Positions 24,583 to 36,366 of a stretch of DNA of 64,000 nt are shown here, piece by piece. Every line of letters begins with the position of its first letter. Within the stretch, counting starts at the first letter, position 1. Position numbers and translations under genes: made by a program. The DNA is from Sodalis sp. Psp (GTDB lineage Bacteria; Pseudomonadota; Gammaproteobacteria; Enterobacterales; Enterobacteriaceae). The stretch covers positions 124,001 to 188,000 of the forward strand of contig JAHCVB010000001.1 in assembly GCA_024648745.1 (NCBI GenBank). The letters are read 5' to 3'. The notes beneath the pieces are model-generated. The model ran no database searches. It was given only the letters and a program-made list of their open reading frames with translations, and was not told where the DNA came from.

Positions 24583-27500
24583 GTGAAAGATTTACTTAAG
24601 TTTCTGAAAGCTCAAACTAAGATTGAAGAGTTTGATGTGATCAAAATCGCTCTGGCCTCGCCAGACATGATTCGTTCCTGGTCTTTCGGTGAAGTGAAGA
24701 AACCGGAAACCATTAACTATCGCACCTTTAAGCCGGAACGCGACGGTCTGTTTTGCGCGCGTATTTTTGGGCCAGTAAAAGACTATGAATGTCTGTGTGG
24801 TAAGTATAAGCGTCTGAAACATCGCGGTGTAATCTGCGAGAAGTGTGGCGTTGAAGTCACTCAGACCAAAGTGCGTCGAGAACGTATGGGTCACATCGAA
24901 CTGGCTTCGCCCACTGCTCACATCTGGTTTTTGAAATCGCTGCCGTCTCGTATCGGATTACTGCTTGATATGCCACTGCGTGATATTGAACGCGTGCTGT
25001 ATTTTGAATCTTATGTCGTCATTGAAGGCGGCATGACCAATCTCGAACGCCGCCAGATTCTAACTGAAGAGCAGTATTTAGACGCATTAGAAGAGTTTGG
25101 TGACGAATTTGACGCCAATATGGGTGCAGAAGCGATCCAAGCCCTATTAAAAAATATGAATCTGGAGCAGGAATGTGATCAACTGCGTGAAGAACTAGAA
25201 GAAATTACTTCTGAAACTAAGCGCAAAAAGTTGACCAAGCGTATCAAACTGCTGGAAGCTTTCGTACGGAGTGGCAATAAGCCAGAGTGGATGATTCTGA
25301 CTGTACTGCCAGTGTTGCCGCCGGATCTGCGCCCCCTGGTGCCGCTGGATGGTGGCCGCTTCGCTACTTCAGATCTGAATGATCTGTATCGTCGCGTGAT
25401 AAACCGTAACAACCGTTTAAAACGTCTGCTGGATCTGGCCGCGCCGGACATCATCGTGCGTAATGAAAAACGCATGCTGCAAGAAGCAGTCGATGCTTTA
25501 CTGGACAACGGTCGCCGCGGCCGCGCCATTACCGGATCTAACAAGCGTCCCCTGAAATCACTGGCTGATATGATTAAAGGTAAGCAAGGCCGCTTTCGTC
25601 AAAACTTACTAGGTAAACGTGTCGACTACTCAGGCCGTTCAGTTATTACAGTCGGTCCGTATCTGCGTCTGCATCAGTGTGGTTTGCCAAAGAAAATGGC
25701 GCTAGAACTGTTCAAGCCCTTCATCTACGGCAAGTTAGAGCTGCGTGGTTTCGCCACTACCATTAAAGCCGCTAAAAAAATGGTTGAACGTGAAGAAGCC
25801 GTGATTTGGGATATCCTAGACGAGGTGATCCGCGAACACCCAGTCATGCTGAATCGTGCGCCAACGTTACATCGTTTGGGAATTCAGGCGTTTGAGCCGG
25901 TGTTGATAGAAGGTAAAGCCATTCAATTGCACCCGCTGGTATGTGCGGCATACAACGCTGACTTTGACGGCGATCAGATGGCGATACATGTCCCTCTGAC
26001 GCTAGAGGCCCAGTTAGAAGCGCGTGCGCTGATGATGTCCACTAATAATATTCTATCGCCTGCCAATGGCGATCCAATCATTGTACCATCGCAGGATGTA
26101 GTGCTAGGCCTGTACTATATGACCCGCGATCGTATCAACGGAAAGGGCGAGGGCATGGTGCTAACCGGACCAAAAGAAGCAGAGCGTATTTACCGCGTCG
26201 GCGTGGCTGAACTGCACGCTCGCGTTAAAGTACGCATCACCGAACATGAGAAGTGCGACAACGGTACATGGGTAAAAAATACACATCTAGTTGACACTAC
26301 TATCGGTCGTGCCATTCTGTGGATGATCGTGCCAAAAGGACTGTCATTTTCTCTGGTGAACCAGACGTTGGGCAAAAAAGCCATTTCCAAGATGCTTAAC
26401 ACTTGTTACCGTGTATTGGGTTTGAAGTCGACCGTTATTTTTGCCGACCAAATCATGTACACTGGTTTTGCCTACGCTGCCCGTTCCGGATCGTCAGTCG
26501 GTATCGACGATATGGTAATCCCGGCAAAGAAAGCAGAAATTGTTGATGAAGCTGCGGCTGAAGTCGCTGAGATCCAAGATCAGTTTCAGTCCGGTTTAGT
26601 GACCGCCGGTGAACGCTATAATAAAGTGATTGATATCTGGGCTGCAGCCAACGAGCGCGTCGCTAAGGCGATGATGGACAACCTATCTACTGAAGCCGTG
26701 ATCAACCGCAATGGCGAGGAAGAGCGTCAGGTATCGTTCAATAGCATCTTTATGATGGCTGACTCCGGCGCTCGTGGTTCAGCAGCACAGATTCGCCAGT
26801 TGGCTGGTATGCGTGGGCTAATGGCTAAACCAGATGGCTCAATCATTGAGACACCGATTACCGCAAACTTCCGTGAAGGTCTGAATGTACTCCAGTACTT
26901 TATCTCCACCCACGGTGCACGGAAAGGTTTGGCAGACACTGCGCTAAAAACTGCCAATTCTGGTTATCTAACTCGCCGCTTGGTTGATGTGGCTCAAGAT
27001 CTAGTGGTAACTGAAGACGACTGCAAGACTTTTTCTGGTATTGTGATGACTCCCGTTATTGAAGGCGGCGACGTTAAAGAGCCGCTTCGCGAACGCGTAC
27101 TAGGTCGCGTCACGGCAGAAGATGTTCTAAAACCAGGTACCACGGATATTCTTGTGGAACGTAACACCTTGCTGAATGAGCAGTGGTGTGACATTTTGGA
27201 AGAAAACTCCGTGGACAGTGTTAAGGTGCGTTCAGTCGTGACCTGTGATACCGACTTCGGCGTGTGCGTTAAATGTTACGGCCGCGATCTGGCTCGTGGT
27301 CACTTGGTAAATAATGGAGAAGCTATCGGCGTCATTGCCGCGCAGTCTATTGGTGAACCCGGTACGCAGTTGACTATGCGTACGTTCCATATCGGTGGAG
27401 CCGCGTCCCGTGCCGCTGCGGAATCTAGCATCCAGGTAAAGAATAAAGGAACAATTCGTCTGAATAACGCTAAGTTCGTAGTTAACAGTAGCGGAAAACT

Positions 27501-28800
27501 GGTGATTACCTCACGTAATACCGAATTGAAACTAATTGATGAATTCGGCCGTACCAAAGAAAGCTACAAAGTACCTTATGGCGCCGTGATGGCCAAAGGA
27601 GATGGCGCAGAAATTATGGGTGGAGAAACTGTTGCCAATTGGGACCCGCATACCATGCCGGTTATTACTGAAGTAGACGGTTTTATCCACTTCATCGACA
27701 TGATCGATGGCCAAACCATTACTCTTCAGACCGATGAACTAACAGGTTTGTCCTCTATTGTGATACTGGATACCTCTGAGCGTACCGGTGGCAGTAAAGA
27801 TCTGCGTCCAGCGCTGCGTATCGTCGATGCCAATGGCAGCGATGTATTGATTCCTGGCACCGACATGCCGGCGCAGTACTTTCTGCCAGGTAAAACGCTT
27901 GTTCAGCTGGAAGACGGAGCCAAAATCACTGGAGGTGACACTTTGGCACGTCTGCCTCAGGAAACCAGTGGCACTAAAGACATCACCGGCGGTCTGCCTC
28001 GTGTAGCCGACCTATTCGAAGCTCGTCGTCCGAAAGAATCGGCGATCTTAGCCGAGATTAGTGGTGTTGTCTCCTTTGGTAAAGAGACTAAAGGTAAGCG
28101 CCGTCTAATTATCTCGCCGGTGGACGGCAACGACGTTTACGAAGAGATGATCCCGAAATGGCGTCAGCTCAACGTATTTGAAGGAGAACGCGTTGAATGC
28201 GGTGATGTGATCTCTGACGGTCCGGAATCTCCGCACGATATTCTGCGGCTGCGAGGCGTTCATGCAGTTACCCGCTATATCGTCAATGAAGTACAAGACG
28301 TCTACCGCCTCCAGGGTGTGAAGATTAATGATAAACATATTGAAGTCATCGTTCGTCAGATGTTACGTAAAGCAACTATCACCAGCAGCGGCAATTCAGA
28401 GTTTCTGGAAGGTGAGCAGGCAGAATATTCGCGCATTAAGATAGCTAATCGTCAACTAAAAAATGACGGTAAAGTGGAAATGACTTACATGCGCGATCTA
28501 CTGGGCATCACTAAAGCCTCGCTAGCAACAGAGTCGTTCATCTCAGCAGCTTCGTTCCAGGAAACCACGCGCGTGCTGACCGAAGCCGCTGTTTCCGGGA
28601 AACGCGATGAACTACGTGGCTTAAAAGAGAACGTAATTGTTGGCCGGTTGATTCCGGCCGGTACAGGTTATTCTTATCATCAAGAACGGGCGCGACTTAG
28701 ACAGAACGAAGTTCCTGTTGCATCGCAGATTACTGCTGATGAAGCTTCAGCTAACCTGGCTGAGCTGTTGAATTCGGATGTGGGTAACAATGATGGCTAA
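24583..28800 (+). CDS. rpoC: RNA polymerase beta' subunit
   Basis: The catalytic beta' subunit. It is 1405 residues (E. coli 1407). The start is GTG, as in E. coli, with ACAGGAACTAATTC before it. Landmarks: first zinc site [20 protein letters not shown] (about residues 70-88), the active-site [10 protein letters not shown] carrying the three metal-binding aspartates (about 458-467), bridge-helix/trigger-loop region [20 protein letters not shown], and the second zinc site with [12 protein letters not shown]. End of the rpl-rpo cluster; a hairpin follows immediately. Confidence 0.98.
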   Translation: MKDLLKFLKAQTKIEEFDVIKIALASPDMIRSWSFGEVKKPETINYRTFKPERDGLFCARIFGPVKDYECLCGKYKRLKHRGVICEKCGVEVTQTKVRRERMGHIELASPTAHIWFLKSLPSRIGLLLDMPLRDIERVLYFESYVVIEGGMTNLERRQILTEEQYLDALEEFGDEFDANMGAEAIQALLKNMNLEQECDQLREELEEITSETKRKKLTKRIKLLEAFVRSGNKPEWMILTVLPVLPPDLRPLVPLDGGRFATSDLNDLYRRVINRNNRLKRLLDLAAPDIIVRNEKRMLQEAVDALLDNGRRGRAITGSNKRPLKSLADMIKGKQGRFRQNLLGKRVDYSGRSVITVGPYLRLHQCGLPKKMALELFKPFIYGKLELRGFATTIKAAKKMVEREEAVIWDILDEVIREHPVMLNRAPTLHRLGIQAFEPVLIEGKAIQLHPLVCAAYNADFDGDQMAIHVPLTLEAQLEARALMMSTNNILSPANGDPIIVPSQDVVLGLYYMTRDRINGKGEGMVLTGPKEAERIYRVGVAELHARVKVRITEHEKCDNGTWVKNTHLVDTTIGRAILWMIVPKGLSFSLVNQTLGKKAISKMLNTCYRVLGLKSTVIFADQIMYTGFAYAARSGSSVGIDDMVIPAKKAEIVDEAAAEVAEIQDQFQSGLVTAGERYNKVIDIWAAANERVAKAMMDNLSTEAVINRNGEEERQVSFNSIFMMADSGARGSAAQIRQLAGMRGLMAKPDGSIIETPITANFREGLNVLQYFISTHGARKGLADTALKTANSGYLTRRLVDVAQDLVVTEDDCKTFSGIVMTPVIEGGDVKEPLRERVLGRVTAEDVLKPGTTDILVERNTLLNEQWCDILEENSVDSVKVRSVVTCDTDFGVCVKCYGRDLARGHLVNNGEAIGVIAAQSIGEPGTQLTMRTFHIGGAASRAAAESSIQVKNKGTIRLNNAKFVVNSSGKLVITSRNTELKLIDEFGRTKESYKVPYGAVMAKGDGAEIMGGETVANWDPHTMPVITEVDGFIHFIDMIDGQTITLQTDELTGLSSIVILDTSERTGGSKDLRPALRIVDANGSDVLIPGTDMPAQYFLPGKTLVQLEDGAKITGGDTLARLPQETSGTKDITGGLPRVADLFEARRPKESAILAEISGVVSFGKETKGKRRLIISPVDGNDVYEEMIPKWRQLNVFEGERVECGDVISDGPESPHDILRLRGVHAVTRYIVNEVQDVYRLQGVKINDKHIEVIVRQMLRKATITSSGNSEFLEGEQAEYSRIKIANRQLKNDGKVEMTYMRDLLGITKASLATESFISAASFQETTRVLTEAAVSGKRDELRGLKENVIVGRLIPAGTGYSYHQERARLRQNEVPVASQITADEASANLAELLNSDVGNNDG

Positions 28801-28802
28801 GC

Positions 28803-28824
28803 AAGAAGAACTGCCGTTCTTCTT
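28803..28824 (+). terminator. Hairpin just after rpoC
   Basis: A 9-bp perfect stem AAGAAGAAC/GTTCTTCTT with loop TGCC, starting 2 bp after the rpoC stop. It is followed by GGGG rather than a T run, so it may stabilise the 3' end or be a decayed terminator. Confidence 0.4.
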
Positions 28825-28983
28825 GGGGTGACTTCACGATGCTCTAGCAATTTTAAGAATGCAACCATGAAATAGTTAAAATCACCTTTTCAAGTCATTT
28901 ACCTGTACTACCGGTCAGGACTGTCAGTGGTAACCAGTAGAAATAACGGAATAATTCTGAGGCTATTTTTTAGCAATTTAATA

Positions 28984-29011
28984 TTGCCTTGGAATACGTT
29001 GGCGGTATAAT
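28984..29011 (+). promoter_or_regulatory. Sigma-70 promoter of tRNA-Leu
   Basis: TTGCCT and TATAAT with 16-bp spacing, 24 bp before tRNA-Leu. Confidence 0.78.
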
Positions 29012-29035
29012 ACATCTTAATAGTCGTAATTAAGT

Positions 29036-29120
29036 GCCGAAGTGGCGAAATTGGTAAACGCAGTTGACTCAAAATCAACCACCCTCAAGTATGCCGGTTC
29101 GAATCCGGCCTTCGGCACCA
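29036..29120 (+). tRNA. leuX: tRNA-Leu (anticodon CAA)
   Basis: 85 nt including encoded CCA, a long class II variable arm, acceptor GCCGAAG/CTTCGGC, and anticodon loop CTCAAAA on stem GTTGA/TCAAC. The sequence is close to E. coli leuX. It is not next to rpoC in E. coli, so this is a rearranged junction. Confidence 0.95.
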
Positions 29121-29359
29121 TTATAGAATATTAATGAATGTCAACTATCTTGTTATTTTTCTTCTAAAGTCTGCGCTATGCAAGATTTTCCGTTATTTTT
29201 CTTATTAGCTGAAGTTAATCAAGTCAACTTATGCAAGTCACTTGTGCTTATATGAGTTATAGAACCGAGTACACATTGTGGTATTAGAAATGATTCTGAT
29301 TGCTCACGCGAGCAGAAATCAAAGCTAAAGAACGCCTGTTTAATTAAGGAACAATTCTT

Positions 29360-29977
29360 ATGAACTTTACACTCCCTTCTCTGCCCTATAACTACGATGC
29401 TCTAGAGCCGTATCTCGACAAAGAAACGATGAAAATTCATCATACTAAACACCATCAGGCTTATGTTAACAATGCCAATGGTGTCTTGGAAAGTCTGCCA
29501 GAGTTCACTAATCTGTCGGTTGACGAACTGATTCAGAAACTAGATCAGGTACCGGAGGACAAAAGAACCGTATTGCGTAATAACGCTGGCGGCCATGCTA
29601 ACCATAGCCTGTTCTGGAAACTCCTAAAACAAGGCACTATCTTGCAAGGAGAATTAAAGAGATCTATCGAACATAATTTCGGTAGCTTTGATGCATTTAA
29701 AGAAGTGTTTGAAAAAGCCGCTGTGACTCATTTTGGTTCTGGTTGGGCCTGGCTGGTGAAGAAAGAAGATAAACTGACTGTCGTATCGACCGCCAACCAG
29801 GATAATCCTCTGATGGGGGAAGCTATTTCCGGAACCTCCGGCTACCCGATTTTGGGCCTGGATGTGTGGGAGCATGCCTACTATTTGAAATATCAGAACC
29901 GCCGCCCAGACTACATCAAGTTTTTCTGGAATGTGGTGAATTGGGACGAAGCGACCACCCGTTTTAACCAGACCTAA
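29360..29977 (+). CDS. sodA: Superoxide dismutase [Mn]
   Basis: Converts superoxide to peroxide and oxygen in the cytoplasm. It is 205 residues (E. coli 206). Metal ligands are visible: His27 in MKIHHTKHH, a His in NHSLFWK (about 82), and Asp and His in LDVWEHAYY (about 168 and 172). The GGHAN and [14 protein letters not shown] context fits the manganese type better than the iron type. Start ATG 29360 follows AAGGAACAATTCTT, and a strong terminator follows. It is a single-gene unit. Confidence 0.96.
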   Translation: MNFTLPSLPYNYDALEPYLDKETMKIHHTKHHQAYVNNANGVLESLPEFTNLSVDELIQKLDQVPEDKRTVLRNNAGGHANHSLFWKLLKQGTILQGELKRSIEHNFGSFDAFKEVFEKAAVTHFGSGWAWLVKKEDKLTVVSTANQDNPLMGEAISGTSGYPILGLDVWEHAYYLKYQNRRPDYIKFFWNVVNWDEATTRFNQT

Positions 29978-30021
29978 TTCACTTTGTATGTTGTGCGCTC
30001 AGTTATCAAGATGAGCGTCAG

Positions 30022-30054
30022 CGTTCTCCTACTTCTATTAGAGAACGATTTTTT
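30022..30054 (+). terminator. Rho-independent terminator of sodA
   Basis: A 7-bp stem CGTTCTC/GAGAACG (30022-30028 and 30041-30047) followed by a T-rich tract, 44 bp after the sodA stop. Confidence 0.8.
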
Positions 30055-30458
30055 AGTTTAGCATTGATTTGTACCAGGGTATTTAGTAGCAGGGAAATAA
30101 CCAAAGAACTTTACCATTACATTGACCATTAATTTGCGTTATACACCATGTAGTAAACTAACGGGGAAATCATGTCCCAAACTGGGTCACCTCATAGAGT
30201 GATGAGGATGTAAGAGAACTTGCGGGCCTACTTGTTTGTAACGGTCAAAAGCTGATCTGTTTCCTTGGCCTGTAGGCGAGTATGATCTCCTAGGAGAAGA
30301 TAGAACTTGTAACTTTTATTGCTTTGTTTGGGGATTAATTTGTCATATTCTCTAGATAGAGAAGATACCCAGTAATACTTATCTGTCAGCCCACGCGTTC
30401 CCGTAAGGTCATAACCCTTTAGTTGCATTTGCAGAGTAAACCATCTCGGCTCATCCGA
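30055..30458. other. Spacer between sodA and glyS
   Basis: No recognised gene. The 66-codon minus-strand frame at 30228-30428 has no family motif, no clear ribosome site and ends inside the glyS downstream region. It is most likely random. Confidence 0.45.
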
Positions 30459-32531
30459 CTACCATTGCAATAGCGATATATCTGCCACCTGTAGGAATAA
30501 CTTGCTCAGTTGATCCAGCAAAGTTAGGCGATTAATCCGTACATCACGATCGTCCGTCATCACTTTCACATTATCAAAAAAAGCGTCTACCGGATCATGC
30601 AATGCCGCTAGTTCAATCAACGCATTCTGATAGTGTCCGGCTTCGAACAGCGGTTGCAGTTTTTCACTCAGCAATATCAAATGAGTCGCCAAATTGATTT
30701 CTGCTGGATGTTTAAGTAGCGACTCTCGCAGATCTGGATAAATCGGATCGTTAGACTGCGCCAGCATATTCAGTATCCGCTTGTTGGTTGCTATTAGCGA
30801 TAATGCCGACTCCAAAGTGCGGAAATAACTGACCGCGCGTACTCGGGCGTCAAAATCGGCTGGACGAGTTGGGCGCCGCGCTAGAATTGCCTGAATGGTA
30901 TCGACGCTATATCCCTTCTCTTGGTACCAGGCACGGAAACGGCCGAGCATAAAATTGACGACATCATACACTACCGAGGAATTGGTTAGCTTCTCGCCAT
31001 ATAGGCGCACCGCTTCCTCCGTCAGCGCTTGCAAATCTAGTGACAACTGTTTTTCCACAATGATGTGCAGCACACCAAGAGCCGCACGACGCAGTGCGAA
31101 GGGGTCTTTATCTCCTTTAGGATATTGGCCGATACCAAAAATGCCAGCCAAGGTATCTACTTTGTCGGCAATAGCCACTGCACAGGAAACTAGCGTTGTA
31201 GGGAGTTCATCACCGAAGAAACGCGGCTGGTATTGCTCTTTTTGCGCCAGAGCTACTGCTTCTGGTTCACCATCGTAACGAGCGTAATACATACCCATTA
31301 TACCCTGAGTGTCAGTGAATTCAAACACCATGTTGGTCATCAGGTCGCATTTTGACAGCAAACCAGCACGTGCTGCCTGCTGAATATTTGCGCCAATCTG
31401 GCTGGCGATCCATGCCGCTAGAGATTTAATGCGATCGCTCTTATCATGAAGGGTGCCAAGCTGTTTTTGGAACAATACCGTCTTCAAACTTTGCAATCGG
31501 TCTTCTAGCCTCTGTTTTCGGTCAGTATTAAAGAAAAACTCCGCATCTGCTAGGCGCGGACGCATTACTTTTTCATTTCCGGCAACAATCTGCCGTGGAT
31601 CTTTTGACTCTATGTTCGCCACAAAGATAAAATACGGTAGTAGATTACCTCTGGTATCGTATACTGGAAAGTATTTCTGGTCATTTTTCATGGTATAAAC
31701 CAGTGCTTCTGCTGGCAGCACTAGAAATTTTTTTTCAAAGCAGGCGGTGAGCACCACTGGCCACTCTACCAACGAGGTCACCTCTTCTAGCAGGCTATCA
31801 TTCAGATCGGCTACTCCGCCTATCCGTCGGGCCGCCGCCTCCGCATCACGGCGAATCATGTCTTTACGCTGATGGTAATCTGCTATCACCCTACCGCACT
31901 CCAGCAGCACTTGAGGATATTGATCGGCGTGATCGAGACTTATCTCTCTCTTACCCATAAAGCGATGACCACGTAGAATGCGATTATTTGAAATGCCGAG
32001 CACAGTACCTGGGATCACTCTGTTGTCCAGTAGAAGGGTTATGGTGTGCACCGGACGAATGAACTCAGTGTCTTTATCCCCCCAACGCATCATCTTTGAA
32101 ATCGGTAATTTGTTCAGCGCACTACTGATCATACCGCAGAGCAGCACCTGTACTGGCTTTCCTTTCATCCGAGCTCGGTAAATTAGCCACTCTCCTTTCT
32201 TGGTAGCAAGTCGTTCAGCCTGAACGACCGTAATTCCGCAACCGCGCGCCCAGCCTTCGGCCTCTTTAGTGGGATTGCCGTCGGCATCAAACGCTCGTGT
32301 GATGGTGGGACCACGCTTTTCGATATTGTTATCTGCCTGAAAGCTGCTTAGCGCGGCAACTTTAACTGCCAACCGACGTGGCGTGGCGAACCAGCTCACT
32401 TGACCGTGGCCGATGTTGGCTGCATCCAGCGCAGAACTAATGTGAGTGGAGAAAGCTTCAGCTAAAGTGCGCAGTGTCTTTGGAGGTAGCTCTTCCGTGC
32501 CGATTTCCACCAGAAAAGTGTGTTGTGTCAT
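30459..32531 (-). CDS. glyS: Glycyl-tRNA synthetase beta subunit
   Basis: The beta chain of the bacterial-type tetrameric glycyl-tRNA synthetase; it binds tRNA-Gly. It is 690 residues (E. coli 689), starting [20 protein letters not shown] and containing [29 protein letters not shown] and [23 protein letters not shown]. The family end is ISLLQ; here one extra Trp precedes a TAG, as if the old stop had become TGG. The first 74 bases are overlapped by the extended glyQ frame. It is translated from ATG 32531 with AGAGGAAGCC before it. Confidence 0.96.
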   Translation of the reverse strand: MTQHTFLVEIGTEELPPKTLRTLAEAFSTHISSALDAANIGHGQVSWFATPRRLAVKVAALSSFQADNNIEKRGPTITRAFDADGNPTKEAEGWARGCGITVVQAERLATKKGEWLIYRARMKGKPVQVLLCGMISSALNKLPISKMMRWGDKDTEFIRPVHTITLLLDNRVIPGTVLGISNNRILRGHRFMGKREISLDHADQYPQVLLECGRVIADYHQRKDMIRRDAEAAARRIGGVADLNDSLLEEVTSLVEWPVVLTACFEKKFLVLPAEALVYTMKNDQKYFPVYDTRGNLLPYFIFVANIESKDPRQIVAGNEKVMRPRLADAEFFFNTDRKQRLEDRLQSLKTVLFQKQLGTLHDKSDRIKSLAAWIASQIGANIQQAARAGLLSKCDLMTNMVFEFTDTQGIMGMYYARYDGEPEAVALAQKEQYQPRFFGDELPTTLVSCAVAIADKVDTLAGIFGIGQYPKGDKDPFALRRAALGVLHIIVEKQLSLDLQALTEEAVRLYGEKLTNSSVVYDVVNFMLGRFRAWYQEKGYSVDTIQAILARRPTRPADFDARVRAVSYFRTLESALSLIATNKRILNMLAQSNDPIYPDLRESLLKHPAEINLATHLILLSEKLQPLFEAGHYQNALIELAALHDPVDAFFDNVKVMTDDRDVRINRLTLLDQLSKLFLQVADISLLQW

Positions 32532-33450
32532 GGCTTCCTCTTACTTTCTCATTATTCTTACACATGGGAAAACCCAGCGCTTTGCGGGAGGCATAGTAGA
32601 CTTCTGCCACTGTCTTAGTTAAAATGCAGACCCGAAGGATATAGCACTGGCGTTCCGTGACTGAAATGGCCTTGCGGGCATCCAGCAGATTAAAGCTATG
32701 CACTGCTTTGAGAATGCGTTCATAAGCTGGAAGAGGTTTTTCTAAGGCTAGTAAGTTTTGCGCTTCTTTTTCATACTGCTCAAAACAGGTGAATAAAAAA
32801 TCTACATCAGCATATTCAAAGTTATAGCTGGACTGCTCGATCTCATTTTGATAGAACACGTCGCCATATGTGGTGCGACCCAGAGAGCCGTCGCTCCATA
32901 CAAGGTCATAGACGCTGTCAGTACCCTGCAAGTACATCGCCAGGCGCTCTAGCCCATAAGTAATTTCCCCCGTGACTGGCCGACATTCCAATCCTCCCAT
33001 CTGTTGGAAATAGGTGAATTGCGTCACTTCCATGCCATTGAGCCATATTTCCCAGCCCAATCCCCAAGCGCCCAGACTGGGGTTTTCCCAGTTGTCTTCT
33101 ACGAAACGGATATCATGAACAGTGGGATCCAGTCCGATTTTCTTTAACGAACTAAGATATAATTCCTGGATATCCTCTGACGAAGGTTTGATGATGACCT
33201 GAAATTGATAATAATGCTGTAACCGGTTAGGGTTTTCTCCATAGCGACCGTCAGTGGGGCGGCGTGAAGGCTGCACATAAGCGACGGCAATAGGCTCGGG
33301 GCCAAGCGCTCGCAGGTAAGTCATGGGATGTGAAGTACCTGCACCTACTTCCATATCTAGCGGTTGGACAATAGTGCAGCCTTGACGCGCCCAGTAATCC
33401 TGGAGTATTAGGATCAAACCCTGAAAGGTCTTGGGATCAAACTTTTGCAT
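32458..33450 (-). CDS. glyQ: Glycyl-tRNA synthetase alpha subunit, extended into glyS
   Basis: The catalytic alpha chain: binds glycine and ATP and, with GlyS, charges tRNA-Gly. The class II core is intact, from [20 protein letters not shown] through [30 protein letters not shown] and [14 protein letters not shown] to ALGFPMC. E. coli GlyQ is 303 residues and ends a few residues after GFPMC. Here the frame continues to 330 residues, because the old TAA sits one frame over (GAAAGTAAGAGG). The extra tail is the glyS start region read out of frame and overlaps glyS by 74 bp. The frame is open 41 codons upstream of 33450; I chose the start by homology. Confidence 0.93.
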   Translation of the reverse strand: MQKFDPKTFQGLILILQDYWARQGCTIVQPLDMEVGAGTSHPMTYLRALGPEPIAVAYVQPSRRPTDGRYGENPNRLQHYYQFQVIIKPSSEDIQELYLSSLKKIGLDPTVHDIRFVEDNWENPSLGAWGLGWEIWLNGMEVTQFTYFQQMGGLECRPVTGEITYGLERLAMYLQGTDSVYDLVWSDGSLGRTTYGDVFYQNEIEQSSYNFEYADVDFLFTCFEQYEKEAQNLLALEKPLPAYERILKAVHSFNLLDARKAISVTERQCYILRVCILTKTVAEVYYASRKALGFPMCKNNEKVRGSHDTTHFSGGNRHGRATSKDTAHFS

Positions 33451-34102
33451 TTCGCACATGTTGTTAAGTAGATATTTTTGAGAAAGCCCCAATATACTCT
33501 TCGATGTTAGGAAGATATACAAGCTCAGTCCGGCAATAACTGTGAATACGCCGCGCCGCTCACACAATTTCACTCAGAAACATTATCTTCGTAGATAATC
33601 AATCTCACTGGGCAGATTTTGTCAGCAGTGCAAGCGCTGTGTTTGCTGCAAGCACCGTTTACGCGTTACTCCTGTTGATTTCATAATGCTTGCACTTAGC
33701 CAATGTTATAAACACTACTATATAATTGGATCTACTATCCACAAGACATAGTGAAATATGGCTACTGAAACTGTAAATAATTTGATTATCGTTTTTACTG
33801 ACCGTGTACAGAAAAATTACGTCAACCTAAAATTATCCAGACATTAAGGCTACCTTAATTCCTTGGTAAAAGGGTGTCTGTTAAATTAAGCAAGGAAAAA
33901 TATAATTACTGCGTGATGCTTTTTTTCTACAGCGGTGCTGCAACACCTGTTACATCAACTATCACTTGCATATCACATCTTCTCAAGTTGCCTATAGTCG
34001 TCATTCACTGGCACATGGTGCTATAGTTTAAATTTCCGGTATAGTTTTTTATTGTTTTGCGCTTTGCGTAACATTAATGATTCGGCTAGTTAAGGAAAAA
34101 GA
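33451..34102. other. Divergent spacer upstream of glyQ and the AI-2E gene
   Basis: A 650-bp non-coding gap that should carry promoters for both flanking genes. No recognised gene or clear consensus promoter is seen. Confidence 0.45.
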
Positions 34103-35116
34103 ATGATAGTAAGTAAAATCAAAAGTAAAACTAAGATGAAGACAATCTCTTACTTGTTAATGTTCTTCTTTGTCATCATGATTATTCCACTGCATTTATT
34201 TCCCTGTTTTGTTGCTGGGTTCCTGACCTATGAGGTGATTACGTCACTAACGCCATGGTTTGAGCGCCTTGTTGGTAGTGGCTGTGCGCGCTGGGTGGTG
34301 GTAACATTGATTGCTGCGTTTGTGGTGATTGCCATGACACTGGGCATCGTTAGTTTAGTGAGCTTTCTAACTTCAGATATTCAAAACAACATCGATATTA
34401 CCGCAGAAACCAATCGCATCTTTTCTGGCATTAAGAATCGCATTCCTAATTATCTTCCCACTTTCCTGCCAGAAAGTGCGGAAGAATTGAAAGATCAAGC
34501 GGTTGCTCTGATTGAGTCCAATCTCATCATTATCCGAAATATGGGTCGTACTTTTCTACACGGATTAATTACCATTTTTATTGGTCTTATCATTGGCGCA
34601 GTGGTTTCCTTGAATAAACCTTCCGGACGTTGCACTTACTTTACCCAGCAGTTGTTGGAACGTTTGAATTACCTGTCTCAGGCATTCCGTAATATCGTCT
34701 TTGCCCAGGTCAAGGTATCGCTGGTTAATACTCTGCTGACCTCCATCATGATTCTAGTATTTTTACCATTGTTAGGTATTCATTTACCGTTGGGTAAGAC
34801 CCTAATTTTATTTACATTTATATTTGGTCTTCTACCGATTGTTGGTAATATTATTTCCAATTTCATGATTACAATCTCAGCAATTTCCATTTCATTAACT
34901 GTAGGCGGTATAATGGTGCTGTATCTTATTCTTATTCACAAGCTTGAATATTTTCTGAACGCCGAGATCATCGGCAGTCGTATCAATGCTAAATCCTGGG
35001 AGCTACTGCTAGCGATGCTGATCTTCGAAGCTGCCTTCGGCCTGGAAGGACTGGTGGCAGCGCCGATTTATTACGCTTACCTAAAAACTGAATTACGGGC
35101 TCAGGATCTGATCTGA
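34103..35116 (+). CDS. AI-2E family (PerM-like) membrane protein
   Basis: A polytopic inner-membrane protein of 337 residues. The layout fits the AI-2E transporter family (Pfam PF01594): an N-terminal pair of membrane segments (about 16-40 and 63-88), a soluble middle with an amphipathic helix (about 95-140), and a C-terminal bundle of five to six segments. Conserved-looking parts are AFRNIVFAQVKVSLVNTL, the LLPIVGNIISN segment and LEYFLNAEIIGSRINAKSWELL, ending GLEGLVAAPIYYAYLKTEL. It is not clearly TqsA, YdiK, YhhT or PerM of E. coli, so I give no symbol. The transported substrate is unknown. Start ATG 34103 follows TTAAGGAAAAAGA. It is odd to keep such a gene in a reduced genome. Confidence 0.8.
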   Translation: MIVSKIKSKTKMKTISYLLMFFFVIMIIPLHLFPCFVAGFLTYEVITSLTPWFERLVGSGCARWVVVTLIAAFVVIAMTLGIVSLVSFLTSDIQNNIDITAETNRIFSGIKNRIPNYLPTFLPESAEELKDQAVALIESNLIIIRNMGRTFLHGLITIFIGLIIGAVVSLNKPSGRCTYFTQQLLERLNYLSQAFRNIVFAQVKVSLVNTLLTSIMILVFLPLLGIHLPLGKTLILFTFIFGLLPIVGNIISNFMITISAISISLTVGGIMVLYLILIHKLEYFLNAEIIGSRINAKSWELLLAMLIFEAAFGLEGLVAAPIYYAYLKTELRAQDLI

Positions 35117-35297
35117 TCAGCGGTCCAAGTAAGCGATCATTGCCCATGAGAACGGTTAACTTGATCTTTAATCCCTATCATCTTGATGCAAACACATCGG
35201 CCTGCCCATTTTCCCCAATCTGATGTCGCTTACTGATACTTAATTATTAAAGCCTACTTAAAGATGGTGATAAGCTTTTGCCTTACTAGAGCTTGGT

Positions 35298-35747
35298 TTA
35301 CCGAGTGCGCTTGTCCACTAATTCCGAACGCGATGTACTGGTGCTGATAGCGATATGCCGCGGCTGTAGGGATTCAGGAATATGCTGTACTAGATCGATA
35401 TTCAGTAAACCATTGGTAAAACTAGCCTGTTCCACCGTCATGTGCTCTGCCAAGGTAAATCTGAGAGAGAATTCTTTACATACTAACCCCTGGTGTAGAT
35501 AATGCACCTTTTTCTTCACTAATTCGGGTCTACCCTTGATGGTCAGGCAAGAACTTTCTATCTCAATCGATAGCTCTTGTTGTTTAAATCCAGCCAAAGC
35601 TAAAGCAATATTATAATGGTTATTATCGCCTTTCTCAATATTGTAAGACGGAAAACTTACCCCATCTTGTTCGCTTTGCATACTACTAGCTAATTTATCA
35701 AAACCGATCCATTGTCGAAGTAATGGAGATAGATCATAATTACTCAT
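35298..35747 (-). CDS. ibpB: Small heat-shock protein IbpB
   Basis: An ATP-independent chaperone that holds unfolded proteins with IbpA for later rescue by DnaK and ClpB. It is 149 residues (E. coli 142). It begins [19 protein letters not shown]; the alpha-crystallin domain covers about residues 33-125, with [23 protein letters not shown] and [16 protein letters not shown]; the family I-x-I-like tail follows (HIAIST). The C-terminus is somewhat longer and more basic than in E. coli. It has a strong AAGGAG ribosome site and lies 108 bp after ibpA, so it is probably cotranscribed from the same heat-shock promoter. Confidence 0.93.
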   Translation of the reverse strand: MSNYDLSPLLRQWIGFDKLASSMQSEQDGVSFPSYNIEKGDNNHYNIALALAGFKQQELSIEIESSCLTIKGRPELVKKKVHYLHQGLVCKEFSLRFTLAEHMTVEQASFTNGLLNIDLVQHIPESLQPRHIAISTSTSRSELVDKRTR

Positions 35748-35855
35748 ATTATTAACTCCTTTTTTTTGAAGTGAAATAACCCTCTCAACCTACCTATTGA
35801 GCTGACTCTGCTCCCTAATGGATGGACGGAATAAATTAAATAAAGATATAAAATG

Positions 35856-36263
35856 TTATTTAATTTCGATGCGGCACGGTTTTAATGTTTCTGGCACGAC
35901 GCGTTCTAAATCAATAAACAGTAGGCCATTTGTCAAATGAGCTCCTTTTATTTTAATATATTCAGCTAACTGGAATTTACGTTCGAAATTTCTCTCAGCG
36001 ATGCCTTGATATAAATAGTTACGTTCACTTTGGTTACTAGTGTGAGCACCTTTAACTATTAGAAGGTTATCATGAGCAGTAATCTCCAGTTCATTTTCTG
36101 CAAAACCAGGAGCTGAAATGGAAATACGATACTTATTTTCACTAACTAATTCAACATTATAGGGAGGATAACCGCCGTTGCTCTGACTTGCTTCAAGCAA
36201 ATTAACTAGACGATCGAAACCAATGGCAGAACGATACAGCGATGAGAAATCAAAATTACGCAT
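35856..36263 (-). CDS. ibpA: Small heat-shock protein IbpA
   Basis: Partner of IbpB in binding aggregating proteins. It is 135 residues (E. coli 137), beginning [19 protein letters not shown]. The alpha-crystallin domain includes [31 protein letters not shown] and [19 protein letters not shown], then [17 protein letters not shown] and the tail CRIEIK (I-x-I motif). A sigma-32-like promoter and a 95-nt leader lie upstream. Both IbpA and IbpB are kept, which is notable in a reduced genome. Confidence 0.96.
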   Translation of the reverse strand: MRNFDFSSLYRSAIGFDRLVNLLEASQSNGGYPPYNVELVSENKYRISISAPGFAENELEITAHDNLLIVKGAHTSNQSERNYLYQGIAERNFERKFQLAEYIKIKGAHLTNGLLFIDLERVVPETLKPCRIEIK

Positions 36264-36360
36264 ATTTAAATCTCCTAAAATTCAGCGAAGTTGTAATAAC
36301 TTCTCGTTAGACAAGTTGAAAACCAGGATACTTTATGTAGCAATTCCACTTCCGGTCATG
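36264..36360 (-). promoter_or_regulatory. ibpA 5' leader, possible RNA thermometer
   Basis: About 95 nt between the predicted ibpA start site and ATG. It can form GAAGTT/AACTTC (5-nt loop) close to the start, and a CTTC segment could pair with the GGAG of the AGGAG ribosome site. E. coli ibpA carries a ROSE-type thermometer in this position, so a similar role is plausible; the fold is inferred by eye only. Confidence 0.35.
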
Positions 36361-36366
36361 TTATTA

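Noticed and set aside
30228..30428. 66-codon minus-strand frame near sodA/glyS
   Set aside because: No motif or start signal; base pattern like surrounding spacer.
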